From Bdellovibrionales bacterium (lineage in GTDB: Bacteria; Bdellovibrionota; UBA1018; CAIMNF01): a stretch of 64,000 nt of DNA. Both the position numbers and the translations under genes were made by a program. The notes below the pieces were generated by a model. The model was not told the DNA's origin and did not search any database. It was given only the letters and a program-made list of their open reading frames with translations. Below are positions 17,598 through 26,310 of the stretch, piece by piece; the first letter of the stretch is position 1; each line of letters starts with the position of its first letter. The stretch is taken from NCBI GenBank assembly GCA_947372355.1, contig CANBTI010000002.1, positions 42,580 to 106,579 of the forward strand, given 5' to 3'.

Positions 17598-18440
17598 TCA
17601 GCTCCCGATGCTTGAACCCAGAGAGCTTTTAGGATCCAGTACATCCCGTAAGGCATCTCCTAAAAAATGAAACGCAAGCATCGTGATAAATAATGCTAAA
17701 CCTGGAAAAAGCATCAAATGCGGATAGCTTTGAATTCCTCGAAAACCTTCATTCGCGAGTGTTCCCCAACTTGAGTAGGGTGGCTGAAGACCAAGACCCA
17801 CAAAGGATAAAAAACTTTCAGTAAGAATATTATTTGGAATTTGAAATGTAAGAGAAACAATCATGGGTCCCATGAGATTTGGTAAAATGTGTTTAAAGAT
17901 GATCTTAGTGTGAGTGAGTCCGATGGCCCGGCCCGCTTCCACATAAGGTTGTTCTCTTGCTTGCATCACTAGCGCACGAACTAACCGTGCCTGAGTGACC
18001 CAAGTAGTAGCACCAATGGCCAAAAATATTCCTAAAAAACCGCGTCCAAAAAGAAGTGTAAATAAAATTGCGAGTAGCAACATCGGTAAAATATAAAATA
18101 TATCAACAATCGACATTAGGATTTTATCCCATTTTCCACCGTAGTATCCTGCAATGGCTCCCGTTACCGTTCCCATCACCAGTGCAAAAATGGCAGTACA
18201 AAATCCCACGGCTAATGATAATCGGGCACCATACAAAATCCTGCTATAGAGATCGCGACCAAGCACATCGGTTCCCATGATGAAGCCCTTAATGGGTGGA
18301 CTCAGGTTCGGTCCAACTGAAACTGCATCATAATCAAAGGGTGCAAAAAATGGAGCACCGATTGCGAAAATGCATAGAATACCCAAAATTAAGATACTGA
18401 AAATAAATCGTTTATTTTTAAGTAATTTTGAATTCAGCAT
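17598..18440 (-). CDS. ABC transporter permease, OppC/DppC type
   Basis: An N-terminal membrane segment (RFIFSILILGILCIFAIGAPFF) is followed by a short periplasmic loop with GTDVLGRDLYSRILYGARLS, the typical OppC/DppC block. The binding-protein-dependent permease domain contains the EAA-type loop EAGRAIGLTHTKIIFKHILPN. The start is taken at 18440 (MLNSKLL), 4 bp after the oppB-like stop, not at the upstream track Met. The likely substrates are peptides or similar small molecules. No ATPase or binding-protein gene is adjacent, so these must be supplied from elsewhere. Confidence 0.92.
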   Translation of the reverse strand: MLNSKLLKNKRFIFSILILGILCIFAIGAPFFAPFDYDAVSVGPNLSPPIKGFIMGTDVLGRDLYSRILYGARLSLAVGFCTAIFALVMGTVTGAIAGYYGGKWDKILMSIVDIFYILPMLLLAILFTLLFGRGFLGIFLAIGATTWVTQARLVRALVMQAREQPYVEAGRAIGLTHTKIIFKHILPNLMGPMIVSLTFQIPNNILTESFLSFVGLGLQPPYSSWGTLANEGFRGIQSYPHLMLFPGLALFITMLAFHFLGDALRDVLDPKSSLGSSIGS

Positions 18441-18444
18441 AAAA

Positions 18445-19371
18445 TTAATTTTTTGCCTCACTCTTGATTCTAGGATCAATCCAGCTATATGCAAGATCAA
18501 CGAGTAAGTTACAAATAATGAGGATAATCCCGAACATGAGGGTCATGCCCATCACGAGAGGATAATCTCTGTTAACCACAGAAGTGATGAAGTATTGTCC
18601 AAGACCAGGAATTTGAAATACAGTTTCAACCACATAACTACCAGTGATGAGAGAGGCTGCAATTGGCCCAAGTAAGGTAATGACTGGAATTAATGCATTT
18701 TTGAGTGCGTGCTTAAATAAAACTGTAGAGTCACTGAGCCCTTTACTGTAGGCGGTTCGAATGTAATCGGAGTGAAGGATTTCAAGTAAAGTGGTTCTGG
18801 TCATGCGGGCAATGATTGCTAAAGGTCTCATGGAGAGTGTGATTACAGGTAGGACCATTGAGGCTTTATCTTCCCAAAGTGCGGGGGGAAGTAGATTCCA
18901 GTAATTTGAAAAAAGTAAAACAAGTAGAGTAGCAATTAAATAAGAGGGAAGAGTAATTCCGGCGATGGCAATGAACATGGATGAAAAATCCCAAATAGTA
19001 CCGCGTTTCCATGCAGATAAAACACCGAGTGATAATCCAAGCGAAAGAGAAATCAGTAGCGCAAGTGCTCCAAGTTGAAGTGAAGGTTTTACCGCATCTG
19101 AAATAATTTCGCTAACGGGTGTTCCGATGTAATGAAAAGATTCGCGTAGGTCTCCATGAGCAGCGTCATTGGCCCATGAAAAAAACTGTTTATACAAAGG
19201 CTTATCTAATCCATATTTTGCATTAATATTCGCTTGGATTTCTGCAGGCCATACTTTTTCTTCATCAAAGGGGCCGCCGGGAGCTAGGCGCAAAAGAAAA
19301 AAAGTAGCTGTGGCTAAAAAAGTTAAAGTTACTAGAGATTGAATGAGGCGCTTTAGTATAAATTGTATCAT
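18445..19371 (-). CDS. ABC transporter permease, OppB/DppB type
   Basis: The 308-residue protein has the OppB N-terminus (FILKRLIQSLVTLTFLATATFFLLRL with APGGPFDEE) and six membrane segments. The cytoplasmic EAA loop reads RTAYSKGLSDSTVLFKHALKNALIPV. The C-terminus DLAYSWIDPRIK is the normal end of this family. It forms the heterodimeric channel with the OppC-like protein encoded directly downstream. Its ATG overlaps the end of the DUF429-like gene by four bases. Confidence 0.93.
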   Translation of the reverse strand: MIQFILKRLIQSLVTLTFLATATFFLLRLAPGGPFDEEKVWPAEIQANINAKYGLDKPLYKQFFSWANDAAHGDLRESFHYIGTPVSEIISDAVKPSLQLGALALLISLSLGLSLGVLSAWKRGTIWDFSSMFIAIAGITLPSYLIATLLVLLFSNYWNLLPPALWEDKASMVLPVITLSMRPLAIIARMTRTTLLEILHSDYIRTAYSKGLSDSTVLFKHALKNALIPVITLLGPIAASLITGSYVVETVFQIPGLGQYFITSVVNRDYPLVMGMTLMFGIILIICNLLVDLAYSWIDPRIKSEAKN

Positions 19372-20249
19372 TCTTCACCTTCCTCAAATGAAGAATGTGG
19401 ATAACGGATCCAACCCGATGAAACCGGAAATCCCTTAGGTGGAGGAACGCATTCATTTTGATCAAAAAGTAATATGGTATACGCACATAAAAATGCATCA
19501 AAAGCGTTTAAATTTTGAGTGAGCTTTTTCATGTCACGATCGTAAATAAAAATATCATGTAAATCACACATTTTTTCCAAAATAACTTGGCGTGCTTCAG
19601 CCCCTTCTTCCATTTTACGATAATTTTGAAGATGCTTAACCGATGTTTTAAGCGTGGGCATGAGAAGGGCTACGGTTAATTTGGGTAACACTTCATGCAT
19701 TTCAAATTGGTGTAGATGGCGCTGTAAATATTGCATGCGCGCAGTGAGTGGCGCTTTGTTGCCGCCTAAGGTTTCATCCACTTCAAAGCGAATTTTTTCA
19801 GGAAGTTTAGAAATCACTTCATGTTTAAGCCATAGTTCAATCGGGCGTTGGGTGTAAGGAGTAAAAAAGTTTTTTAATTTAGCTACCTTTTTTGAGACCG
19901 GTTTTTTCAATAGCGGCATCGTTCGCATCCACTTTACTTCTGGAGAACTACAGCCATCAGAAGCACAGCTTTTTTTGGTACAATTAAAACAAGGGGGAAG
20001 AGTGAGTGGAACATTCACACCGATCTTTAGATCTGGATGGTTATTCGCGTGATCCAGTAATGTTTCAATGAGTACTTCATCAGAATCCTTGGTTGCATCC
20101 GCTCCAATGCCAGTGTGAACATCCAATAGAAAAACTTTTTCTTCTTTAGGATAATACTCGAGAGTCGCTAAAGTGGTTTTTGAGTTCTTTGCACCAGAAA
20201 GCTCTAATCCTAAATAACGTTTTTGATGCTTGGAACTTTTAGCACTCAC
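19368..20249 (-). CDS. DUF429-like protein with a cysteine cluster
   Basis: The N-terminus YLGLELSGAKNSKTTLATLEYY and the late NAFDAFLCAYTILLF resemble the ribonuclease-H-like fold of DUF429 proteins. This is a tentative match by eye. Residues around 97-110 contain CFNCTKKSCASDGC, four closely spaced cysteines that could bind a metal. The middle is rich in basic and leucine residues. No signal peptide is seen, so it is probably cytoplasmic. It overlaps both the upstream GHMP kinase gene and the downstream oppB-like gene by four bases, so it is embedded in one operon. The function is unknown. Confidence 0.6.
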   Translation of the reverse strand: MSAKSSKHQKRYLGLELSGAKNSKTTLATLEYYPKEEKVFLLDVHTGIGADATKDSDEVLIETLLDHANNHPDLKIGVNVPLTLPPCFNCTKKSCASDGCSSPEVKWMRTMPLLKKPVSKKVAKLKNFFTPYTQRPIELWLKHEVISKLPEKIRFEVDETLGGNKAPLTARMQYLQRHLHQFEMHEVLPKLTVALLMPTLKTSVKHLQNYRKMEEGAEARQVILEKMCDLHDIFIYDRDMKKLTQNLNAFDAFLCAYTILLFDQNECVPPPKGFPVSSGWIRYPHSSFEEGEE

Positions 20250-21322
20250 TTGATGGTTAATCCATGAGGTACAGCCTCAAAAGGAAGTGATTGAATTTCT
20301 GATGATTCTAAAACTGCTTTTTTGACTGCGTCTTTGAGTTGATCATTTTTTTCTGGCAATAAGATGAAGAAACAACCGCCACCGCCAGCACCACAAACTT
20401 TAAAGGCTACATCGCAAACATTTTTAGCTCGAAGATGGGCTTGATCCATATCTTCAGTGCTAATTCCTGGAGCGAGCGTTTTTCTGGTTTCCCATTCTTT
20501 TTGAACGGATTTCACTACAGCTTGAAAATCTTGCTTTAATAAAGCCTGTTCTAAATCGCGAGTGGCTTCACAGATGGCTTTAAATTTTTGCTCAACTTCA
20601 GGATTTTTATCAATAAGACCTTTAAATAGCTGCCAATTGTTAATTCCTGAGTTACGTGATTTTCCAGAGTAAAATAGTAAAGTTCGTGCCTCTAATTCTT
20701 TAAGAGTGGAGAGTGGGAATGAAGAGCGTTCATTTTTTGCAATTTTCCAACTGAGTAATTGTAGGCCGCCAAAGGCTGCTCCGTAATAGTCTTGTAATCC
20801 TGCTGGTCCGTAAAGTACTTGGCTTTCTACATCACGAACAAGAGAAATTAAAAATTCACCATCTTTATCCAGATCGAGTTGTTCGCGTGGATGAGTCCAC
20901 TTCCAAAGTGCTCCGATGATTGAAATCGCGAGAGCAGAAGAGCCACCTAAGCCAGCACCCGACGGGCTTTTTGCTTCCGTTTTTAAGGAAAATGTTAAGG
21001 ATTGAGGATTAGGATGTTGTTTAGCGAAGTAACGAAGCAATCGAACCAGAAGAGTGAGTTCTGGAATAGCCTCGTAAGTGTCATCTAATATTTGTGCCCA
21101 AGTAAAAGTATTTGATTTTTTTTGATCCAGGGATTCGAGTTGAACCTGTGGATTAGATGAAGGTTGGGCTTCGATGATTGTTTTTGCAAATAAACTAATT
21201 CCGAAATTAATCGTTTTAGGTTGTTTGAGTAATAAATACAGAGGCCAAATATCTACAGTTCCACCTGCAAGGTCTACGCGAACAGGTGCTATGGATTCTA
21301 TCGTTACTTTTTCTGTGCTCAT
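20246..21322 (-). CDS. GHMP-family sugar kinase
   Basis: The GHMP ATP-binding motif is SPSGAGLGGSSALAIS near residue 120. The N-terminal IAPVRVDLAGGTVDIWP is the substrate-side motif seen in heptose/fucose-type kinases, and the C-terminal KVCGAGGGGCFFILLP is the third motif. The closest described group would be HddA-like D-glycero-D-manno-heptose-7-phosphate kinases, but galactokinase-like or mevalonate-type functions are not excluded. It is encoded 5 bp downstream of hpt within a salvage-gene run, so a role on a scavenged sugar is conceivable. Confidence 0.8.
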   Translation of the reverse strand: MSTEKVTIESIAPVRVDLAGGTVDIWPLYLLLKQPKTINFGISLFAKTIIEAQPSSNPQVQLESLDQKKSNTFTWAQILDDTYEAIPELTLLVRLLRYFAKQHPNPQSLTFSLKTEAKSPSGAGLGGSSALAISIIGALWKWTHPREQLDLDKDGEFLISLVRDVESQVLYGPAGLQDYYGAAFGGLQLLSWKIAKNERSSFPLSTLKELEARTLLFYSGKSRNSGINNWQLFKGLIDKNPEVEQKFKAICEATRDLEQALLKQDFQAVVKSVQKEWETRKTLAPGISTEDMDQAHLRAKNVCDVAFKVCGAGGGGCFFILLPEKNDQLKDAVKKAVLESSEIQSLPFEAVPHGLTIK

Positions 21323-21327
21323 GTTAA

Positions 21328-21858
21328 CTAGTCTAGCGTACCGATGTACGGAAGTCCGCGATAATGTTCAGCATAATCTAGCCCATAGCCAACTACGAAT
21401 CGATTTGGAATTTCAAACCCAACGTAATCAATCGTCAAGTTTTTGGCTTTTAAAGCTACTTTTTTAAAAAGTAATGAAGCAGTTTTAATTTTTTTAGGTT
21501 TACGTGCGTTTAGATACTCTAAAACAAAACTCAGGGTTAATCCTGTATCGACTATATCTTCAACAAGGACCACATTTTTATCATTAAGGGGTGCAGTGAG
21601 ATCAAGAGTTACTTTCACTTCACCAGAAGAGTGGGTTTGATCCCCATAACTAGAAACACCCAAAAATTCAATTCGGGTTGGCATGGTGAGTTCACGAGAT
21701 AGATCTGCAAGAAAAACAAAACTTCCCTTTAAGGTGCCAATAAGTGTGATTTCTTCATCACCAAACTCCTTAGTGATTTGAGCAGCAATCTCTTTTACTT
21801 TTGCTTTGATCTCAGCTTCTGACAAAAAAACCGGAATATTTTTATTATACGAAGGCAT
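21328..21858 (-). CDS. hpt: Hypoxanthine phosphoribosyltransferase
   Basis: This enzyme converts hypoxanthine or guanine with PRPP to IMP or GMP. The PRPP-binding loop is VVLVEDIVDTGLTL. The flexible-loop and purine-contact regions (LGVSSYGDQT, VGFEIPNRFVVGYGLDYAEHYRGLPYIG) match bacterial HPRTs, and 176 residues is the normal length. It overlaps the end of the upp-like gene by 14 bp, placing purine salvage next to uracil and thymidine salvage in one transcript. Confidence 0.95.
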   Translation of the reverse strand: MPSYNKNIPVFLSEAEIKAKVKEIAAQITKEFGDEEITLIGTLKGSFVFLADLSRELTMPTRIEFLGVSSYGDQTHSSGEVKVTLDLTAPLNDKNVVLVEDIVDTGLTLSFVLEYLNARKPKKIKTASLLFKKVALKAKNLTIDYVGFEIPNRFVVGYGLDYAEHYRGLPYIGTLD

Positions 21859-22654
21859 TGTTCATGATCTCCCCGAATCCACCGCCACCTGGCACGATGT
21901 AATCTTGATTGTTTAATCCGCGTTCTTCATTCCAAAAAGTTCCAGGAATGGATTTTAAAACCTTTTCGTTTGATAATCCTCGATCTAAGCGAATGGCATA
22001 GATGATGAGATCAGGATGAGTTTGGGTCACCCTCTTTAAATATTCAGGAGTCACAATGCAATGTATGGCGATGTATTTTTTTGCATTTCCATATTGCTGG
22101 TACAAATTTACGGTTTCAATCACCGTTCCACCGGTTGCACCCATGGGATCGGGGATGAGTACGATTGCATCGTTGATCTTACCACCAATTTTATGTCCAG
22201 ACACTTCGCTGCCAAGAACTTTATCGTTTGCGCCTGTTTTGCGTGCAATGCTGATGTGATCTTGGCGAACCAATGTTGGGTTCATGAAGTAATTTAAAGA
22301 CTGATAACAAATGTGAGAGGGGTAAGTTCCCGCACGCGCTAAATTCACGCAGGCGACTGGTGTTTCGGGATCAATCACAGGACTTTCAAAATAACCCTCT
22401 GGATGAGAGGTGCTCATTCTTGAGGCGGTGATCACTTTTTTTTGTGGAAACTCCTGATTCACTACAATTTGTAATAGAGAAGAATAAATGGTTTGCACTA
22501 ATTCATTGATTACCGGTTGATGAGTGTCCACCGAGCAAAGACGTGCTAAATGGGAGTGCAGTAATGGATTGGAGAGCAGGTGCACATTCTTTCCATAAGC
22601 ATGCTTTTGTTCTGATAGTTGATATTTAATTTGATCGTATTGAGAATCGATCAT
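21845..22654 (-). CDS. upp: Uracil phosphoribosyltransferase-like protein
   Basis: The PRPP motif DPMGATGGTVIET matches the uracil phosphoribosyltransferase family, as do VACVNLARAGTYPSH and the C-terminal GLNNQDYIVPGGGGFGE. At 269 residues it is about 60 longer than the usual Upp, and the normal R.KT loop region reads QDHISIARKTGAND. It resembles a divergent branch, so uracil as the substrate is probable but not certain. It shares one base with the tdk stop and overlaps hpt by 14 bp. Confidence 0.8.
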   Translation of the reverse strand: MIDSQYDQIKYQLSEQKHAYGKNVHLLSNPLLHSHLARLCSVDTHQPVINELVQTIYSSLLQIVVNQEFPQKKVITASRMSTSHPEGYFESPVIDPETPVACVNLARAGTYPSHICYQSLNYFMNPTLVRQDHISIARKTGANDKVLGSEVSGHKIGGKINDAIVLIPDPMGATGGTVIETVNLYQQYGNAKKYIAIHCIVTPEYLKRVTQTHPDLIIYAIRLDRGLSNEKVLKSIPGTFWNEERGLNNQDYIVPGGGGFGEIMNNAFV

Positions 22655-23280
22655 TATCTTACCTTATTAAAAAGCCCTGCTTGAGCAGTGATAATCGTTT
22701 CAGGTTCATGGCAAAAACGACAGCGAGCCTCGTAATAATCATGAGCACCAACCAGGACTTGTTCTTCTGTGTTTTCTTTACTCGGCTCTTGCTGCTCAGG
22801 AACTAAACGTTGAGAGCGCGTAGCTGGTGCACCACATACCATACAAACAGCGGAAAGCTTTGTTACGCTTTCAGCAACCGCTAATAGCTTAGGCATTGGG
22901 CCGAAGGGTTGCCCTTTAAAATCCATATCTAGTCCAGCGCAGATTACGCGAGTTCCACGGTAAGCAAGTTTTTGAGCAACTTCCACAATTGCATCATCAA
23001 AAAATTGAGCTTCATCAATTCCAACAATGCGGGTATTGTCATCCACTTTTTCTAAAATCTCTTTTGCATTTTTTACGGGGATGGAAAGAATTTTATTCGC
23101 ATCATGACTTTGAACATGGTCTACACTGTAGCGTTGATCGATTACGGGTTTGAAAACTTGAATTTTTAGCCGTCCGTATTGTGCTCTTTTTAATCGACGC
23201 ATGAGTTCTTCGGTTTTTCCGCTGAACATGCTTCCACAAACGACCTCGATGCAACCTACTTGTTGTTGTTGAAATGCCAT
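22654..23280 (-). CDS. tdk: Thymidine kinase
   Basis: This is a type II thymidine kinase. It has the P-loop GSMFSGKTEELMRR near the N-terminus, the Walker B-like VGIDEAQFF, and the zinc-binding pairs CMVCGA and CRFCHE. The 208 residues are typical. It phosphorylates scavenged thymidine to dTMP. It is the first gene of a nine-gene minus-strand run whose first three products salvage thymidine, uracil and purines. A 14-bp direct repeat lies just upstream of its start. Confidence 0.95.
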   Translation of the reverse strand: MAFQQQQVGCIEVVCGSMFSGKTEELMRRLKRAQYGRLKIQVFKPVIDQRYSVDHVQSHDANKILSIPVKNAKEILEKVDDNTRIVGIDEAQFFDDAIVEVAQKLAYRGTRVICAGLDMDFKGQPFGPMPKLLAVAESVTKLSAVCMVCGAPATRSQRLVPEQQEPSKENTEEQVLVGAHDYYEARCRFCHEPETIITAQAGLFNKVR

Positions 23281-23283
23281 GAA

Positions 23284-23349
23284 ATAGAGTTATCTTACGG
23301 GCCTAAACTTCGTCAAGGATGGGCTGGTTTTACGCATAGAGTTATCTTA
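23284..23349. repeat. 14-bp direct repeat between divergent genes
   Basis: The sequence ATAGAGTTATCTTA occurs at 23284-23297 and again at 23336-23349, in the same orientation and 52 bp apart (about five helical turns). The two copies fill the gap between the tdk start and the small secreted protein gene. They could be operator sites or parts of paired promoters; chance duplication is not excluded. Confidence 0.5.
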
Positions 23350-23384
23350 ACCGTATTGCATACTGTTGAATTCAAGGGGTAAGC

Positions 23385-23750
23385 TTGAGTGATATGAAAG
23401 TACTTATTTTGAGCCTTGCATTATTCATTTCGCAAATGAACTCTTCGAATGCTTATTTGATGATTAGTCCCTCTTCGATTCCATTTGGAAGTGTGAAGAT
23501 GGGTACCCAATCTAGTCAGATGTTTTACATCAATAACTTCGGAAATGATGATGAGTTAATTTATGGATGTAATGTATTCGGAGCATTCCAATGTCAGCTT
23601 AATTGTTTGGGAGTTCTTCGTCATGGGGGCGGTTGCAGTGGTGTCGTTTATTTTATGCCCAGGGATGATCGTTACGAAAGCGATACTGCAAATATTCAAA
23701 CCAATCGAGGATCTTATTCATTATTTTTACAAGGCCAGGGAGTTAAATAA
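23385..23750 (+). CDS. Small secreted protein with ASH-like beta fold
   Basis: The signal peptide is VLILSLALFISQMNSSNA. The mature part (YLMISPSSIPFGSVKMGTQSSQMFYINNFG through SLFLQGQGVK) follows the pattern of ASPM-SPD-2-Hydin (immunoglobulin-like) repeats found in choice-of-anchor bacterial surface proteins. Three cysteines (CNVF, CQLNC) may form disulfides in the periplasm. The TTG at 23385 sits 5 bp after AAGGGG; an ATG at 23394 is the alternative. The partner and function are unknown. The following gene starts within a few bases of its stop. Confidence 0.65.
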   Translation: MSDMKVLILSLALFISQMNSSNAYLMISPSSIPFGSVKMGTQSSQMFYINNFGNDDELIYGCNVFGAFQCQLNCLGVLRHGGGCSGVVYFMPRDDRYESDTANIQTNRGSYSLFLQGQGVK

Positions 23751-23752
23751 AA

Positions 23753-24817
23753 ATGAATAAAAATAAAATCATTGGATCGATACTCATTATTTTACTGCTG
23801 ATTACTTTTGTGTTTCGAGGAAAATTATTTCGCTCTAAGGAGTTAAAGCAAAATCCAGATCTTATTTCTGAACTTGATAAATTACATGATTCTAAACTCT
23901 CCAAAGATCCAAGCGTAGTTTCCATGGCTTTGGTTCGTTTAACCAATAAACAAGTACCTGAAGGTAAAAGTGAAGCAATCAAGCTTATTAATAGTGAAAA
24001 CCCACTGATTCGCGCGGGAGCCGGACGTGCCCTTTTGTTGTTTTCAATTCGTGATCCAGAGGTATCAAAGGCAATAGAAACTTTATTGGAAGATAAAGAA
24101 CAATCGGTAAGAGTCGCAATTTTAGAAAGTATGTTAAATCGATTCGATGAAGAACGGAGTGCGTTGATTTCTAAGTTTTTAACTCGACCCAATCTTTCAA
24201 TCGATGAACAGCTCCTTGCTCATTATGCACTCTATGCAATTAGCCGTGTGGAAGCTGAAAGAAGTAAACATTTTGATTTTATCTTTAAACAGGCTGAAAA
24301 TGAGTCCGGTTCCGGTCAAACGCGTGCTATGGGATTACTCATTCGCATGAGTGGCAATCCAAAAGCAAAAGAGTTGTTAAAAAAAGAGTTAAGATTTGCA
24401 GCGTCTATTCAAGATCCAAAAAAATTACCATTAGTTCGAGCTCGTATTTGGCCATCTATTTATCGTTTTTTAAGTCAAACGGATGCAGAATTTGTGAGAT
24501 CAAACTTTAAGACATTCGCTCATCATCCAGATTTATCTTTGCAAATTTCTGCGCTCAGTACAATTCGCCCACTTTGTCCAAAAGATCGATGGAACGTTTT
24601 GAAAGAGATGCGTTTTAATCCACAAACTCATACCGGCACCATTCAGGCGTGGTTAACTGCGGTTGATCAATTGGGTGGGAAGAATGCTGCACCAATGATT
24701 CAAGCTCACTTTAACTTAAAAGAGACTGTGCAAAATCAACAAACTAAGCGCGTGGCTGATCTTTTTAAAAAGTACTCTACAGTCAATACCGCAGACTCAT
24801 GTGAAAAGAAAAACTAA
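23753..24817 (+). CDS. Membrane-anchored HEAT-like repeat protein
   Basis: An N-terminal membrane segment (IIGSILIILLLITFVF, residues 6-21) is followed by a helical-repeat domain of roughly 300 residues. Repeat units are visible around NPLIRAGAGRALLLFSIRDPEV, EQSVRVAILESMLNRFDEE and DLSLQISALSTIRPL, which follow the HEAT/PBS-lyase-like pattern of a hydrophobic helix pair with Pro/Arg/Asp turns. Such proteins are usually protein-binding scaffolds. It follows the small secreted-protein gene directly, so the two may be one unit. Its stop overlaps that of the convergent metG by four bases. Confidence 0.7.
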   Translation: MNKNKIIGSILIILLLITFVFRGKLFRSKELKQNPDLISELDKLHDSKLSKDPSVVSMALVRLTNKQVPEGKSEAIKLINSENPLIRAGAGRALLLFSIRDPEVSKAIETLLEDKEQSVRVAILESMLNRFDEERSALISKFLTRPNLSIDEQLLAHYALYAISRVEAERSKHFDFIFKQAENESGSGQTRAMGLLIRMSGNPKAKELLKKELRFAASIQDPKKLPLVRARIWPSIYRFLSQTDAEFVRSNFKTFAHHPDLSLQISALSTIRPLCPKDRWNVLKEMRFNPQTHTGTIQAWLTAVDQLGGKNAAPMIQAHFNLKETVQNQQTKRVADLFKKYSTVNTADSCEKKN

Positions 24818-26292
24818 GCTTTTTCTATACGTGGAAATAATACGGGTGGATCGCTGAGTGTATAGTTTTTTGCACTAGAATCAAAAACACCAATGTTTTT
24901 TCCAATTGAACCCAAAGCTTTTGCAACGGTATCAGGAATGAAAGGCGCTAAAAGTTGGGTAACTACATCAATGCCGTATAGTCCATTATACATCACTTCT
25001 AAAAACTTCTGGCGTGATTCTGGCTGATCATCTTTGAGTGACCATGGCGCCTGATCATTGATGTATCCATTCACTGCATTCACTTCAATCCAAATGCGAT
25101 CGAGTGCGCGGTGATGTTCACGTTTTTCCATGGATTCTTTTACATCTGCAATGAAAGAATCAAAATTGAAAGCAAGTTTGTAATTATTATTTTTATAGTC
25201 GTCACCCACTCTTTTGCGCGCAAGTTTTACTACACGCATGAGTAGATTTCCATAATCATTACCTAATTCTGATTGATGACGTTTTAAAAGATCTTCCATC
25301 ACAAACGCACCATTTCCATTAGATGGAATGGCGCGAAGAATGTAATAACGAAATGAATCCACAGGAACTACGGCAACGGCATCAAATGGATCTACTCCGT
25401 TGTTGAGTGATTTAGACATCTTCTTTCCATCGGCTGCGAGCACCATTCCGTGAACGTAAACTTGTTGCGGAAGTGGAATGCCTGCAGAGTGAAGCATCAT
25501 TGGCCAAATTACTGAGTGGAACCATAAAATATCGCGTCCAATCACATGCATGTTGTTGGGCCAAAATCCACGAGGCTCACTCACCGTGTAGTAGTTGATA
25601 AGAGCATCAAACCAGGTGTAAATGACATAATCAGGTTTTCCAGGAACAGGAATTCCCCAGCCCTTATTAGGGCGGGTGATTGATAAATCGCGCATGGGTT
25701 CACTCTCTAAACGGGCAAGAATTTCTTTTTTAGAAAGATCAGGAGCAACAAAATTTGCATTACTTTTAATGTGATCAATAATCCAAGATTGATACTGACT
25801 AGTTTTGAAAAAGTATCCTTCCTCTTTTACTAAATCCAGAGGCGTGTGATGTTCAGGGCATTTGCCATCGGGAGACTGTAAATCTGTGTAATAAGCTTCG
25901 CAGTTTAAGCAATACTTACCCTCATAGCTGCTGAAATAGATATCACCCTTGGCTTCTAGTTTTTTCCAAAATTCTTGCACCGCTGAAACATGGCGAGGTT
26001 CAGTGGTTCTAATGAAATCATCGAAAGAAATATTAAACTTTGAACAAAGTTCTTTAAAGCGAACTACATTCTCATCTACAAAAGCTTTAGTGTCTTTGCC
26101 TAATGATTCAGCAGTTTTCACTAGTTTTTGTCCATTCTCATCTGTGCCGGTAAGAAAAAAAACATCAAATCCCATTAATCGATACCATCTAGCGTAAGTA
26201 TCGGTGATTACTTTTTCGTATGCATGGCCCAGATGAGGTGAACCATTGGGATAATCGATTGCTGTAGTAATGCTAAATTTAGGTTTCGACAT
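24814..26292 (-). CDS. metG: Methionyl-tRNA synthetase, short form
   Basis: The class I signatures are HLGH in NGSPHLGHAYEK and KMSKS in GKKMSKSLNN. The zinc knuckle region is CLNCEAYYTDLQSPDGKCPEH. The anticodon-binding helical domain runs to the C-terminus. The 492-residue protein lacks the C-terminal EMAP-like tRNA-binding domain found in longer MetRS enzymes, so it is the compact form. It lies 18 bp behind the Yip1-like gene as the apparent last gene of a transporter cassette, an unusual neighbourhood for an essential synthetase. Confidence 0.96.
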   Translation of the reverse strand: MSKPKFSITTAIDYPNGSPHLGHAYEKVITDTYARWYRLMGFDVFFLTGTDENGQKLVKTAESLGKDTKAFVDENVVRFKELCSKFNISFDDFIRTTEPRHVSAVQEFWKKLEAKGDIYFSSYEGKYCLNCEAYYTDLQSPDGKCPEHHTPLDLVKEEGYFFKTSQYQSWIIDHIKSNANFVAPDLSKKEILARLESEPMRDLSITRPNKGWGIPVPGKPDYVIYTWFDALINYYTVSEPRGFWPNNMHVIGRDILWFHSVIWPMMLHSAGIPLPQQVYVHGMVLAADGKKMSKSLNNGVDPFDAVAVVPVDSFRYYILRAIPSNGNGAFVMEDLLKRHQSELGNDYGNLLMRVVKLARKRVGDDYKNNNYKLAFNFDSFIADVKESMEKREHHRALDRIWIEVNAVNGYINDQAPWSLKDDQPESRQKFLEVMYNGLYGIDVVTQLLAPFIPDTVAKALGSIGKNIGVFDSSAKNYTLSDPPVLFPRIEKA

Positions 26293-26310
26293 AAAGTTCC
26301 TATACTAAGA

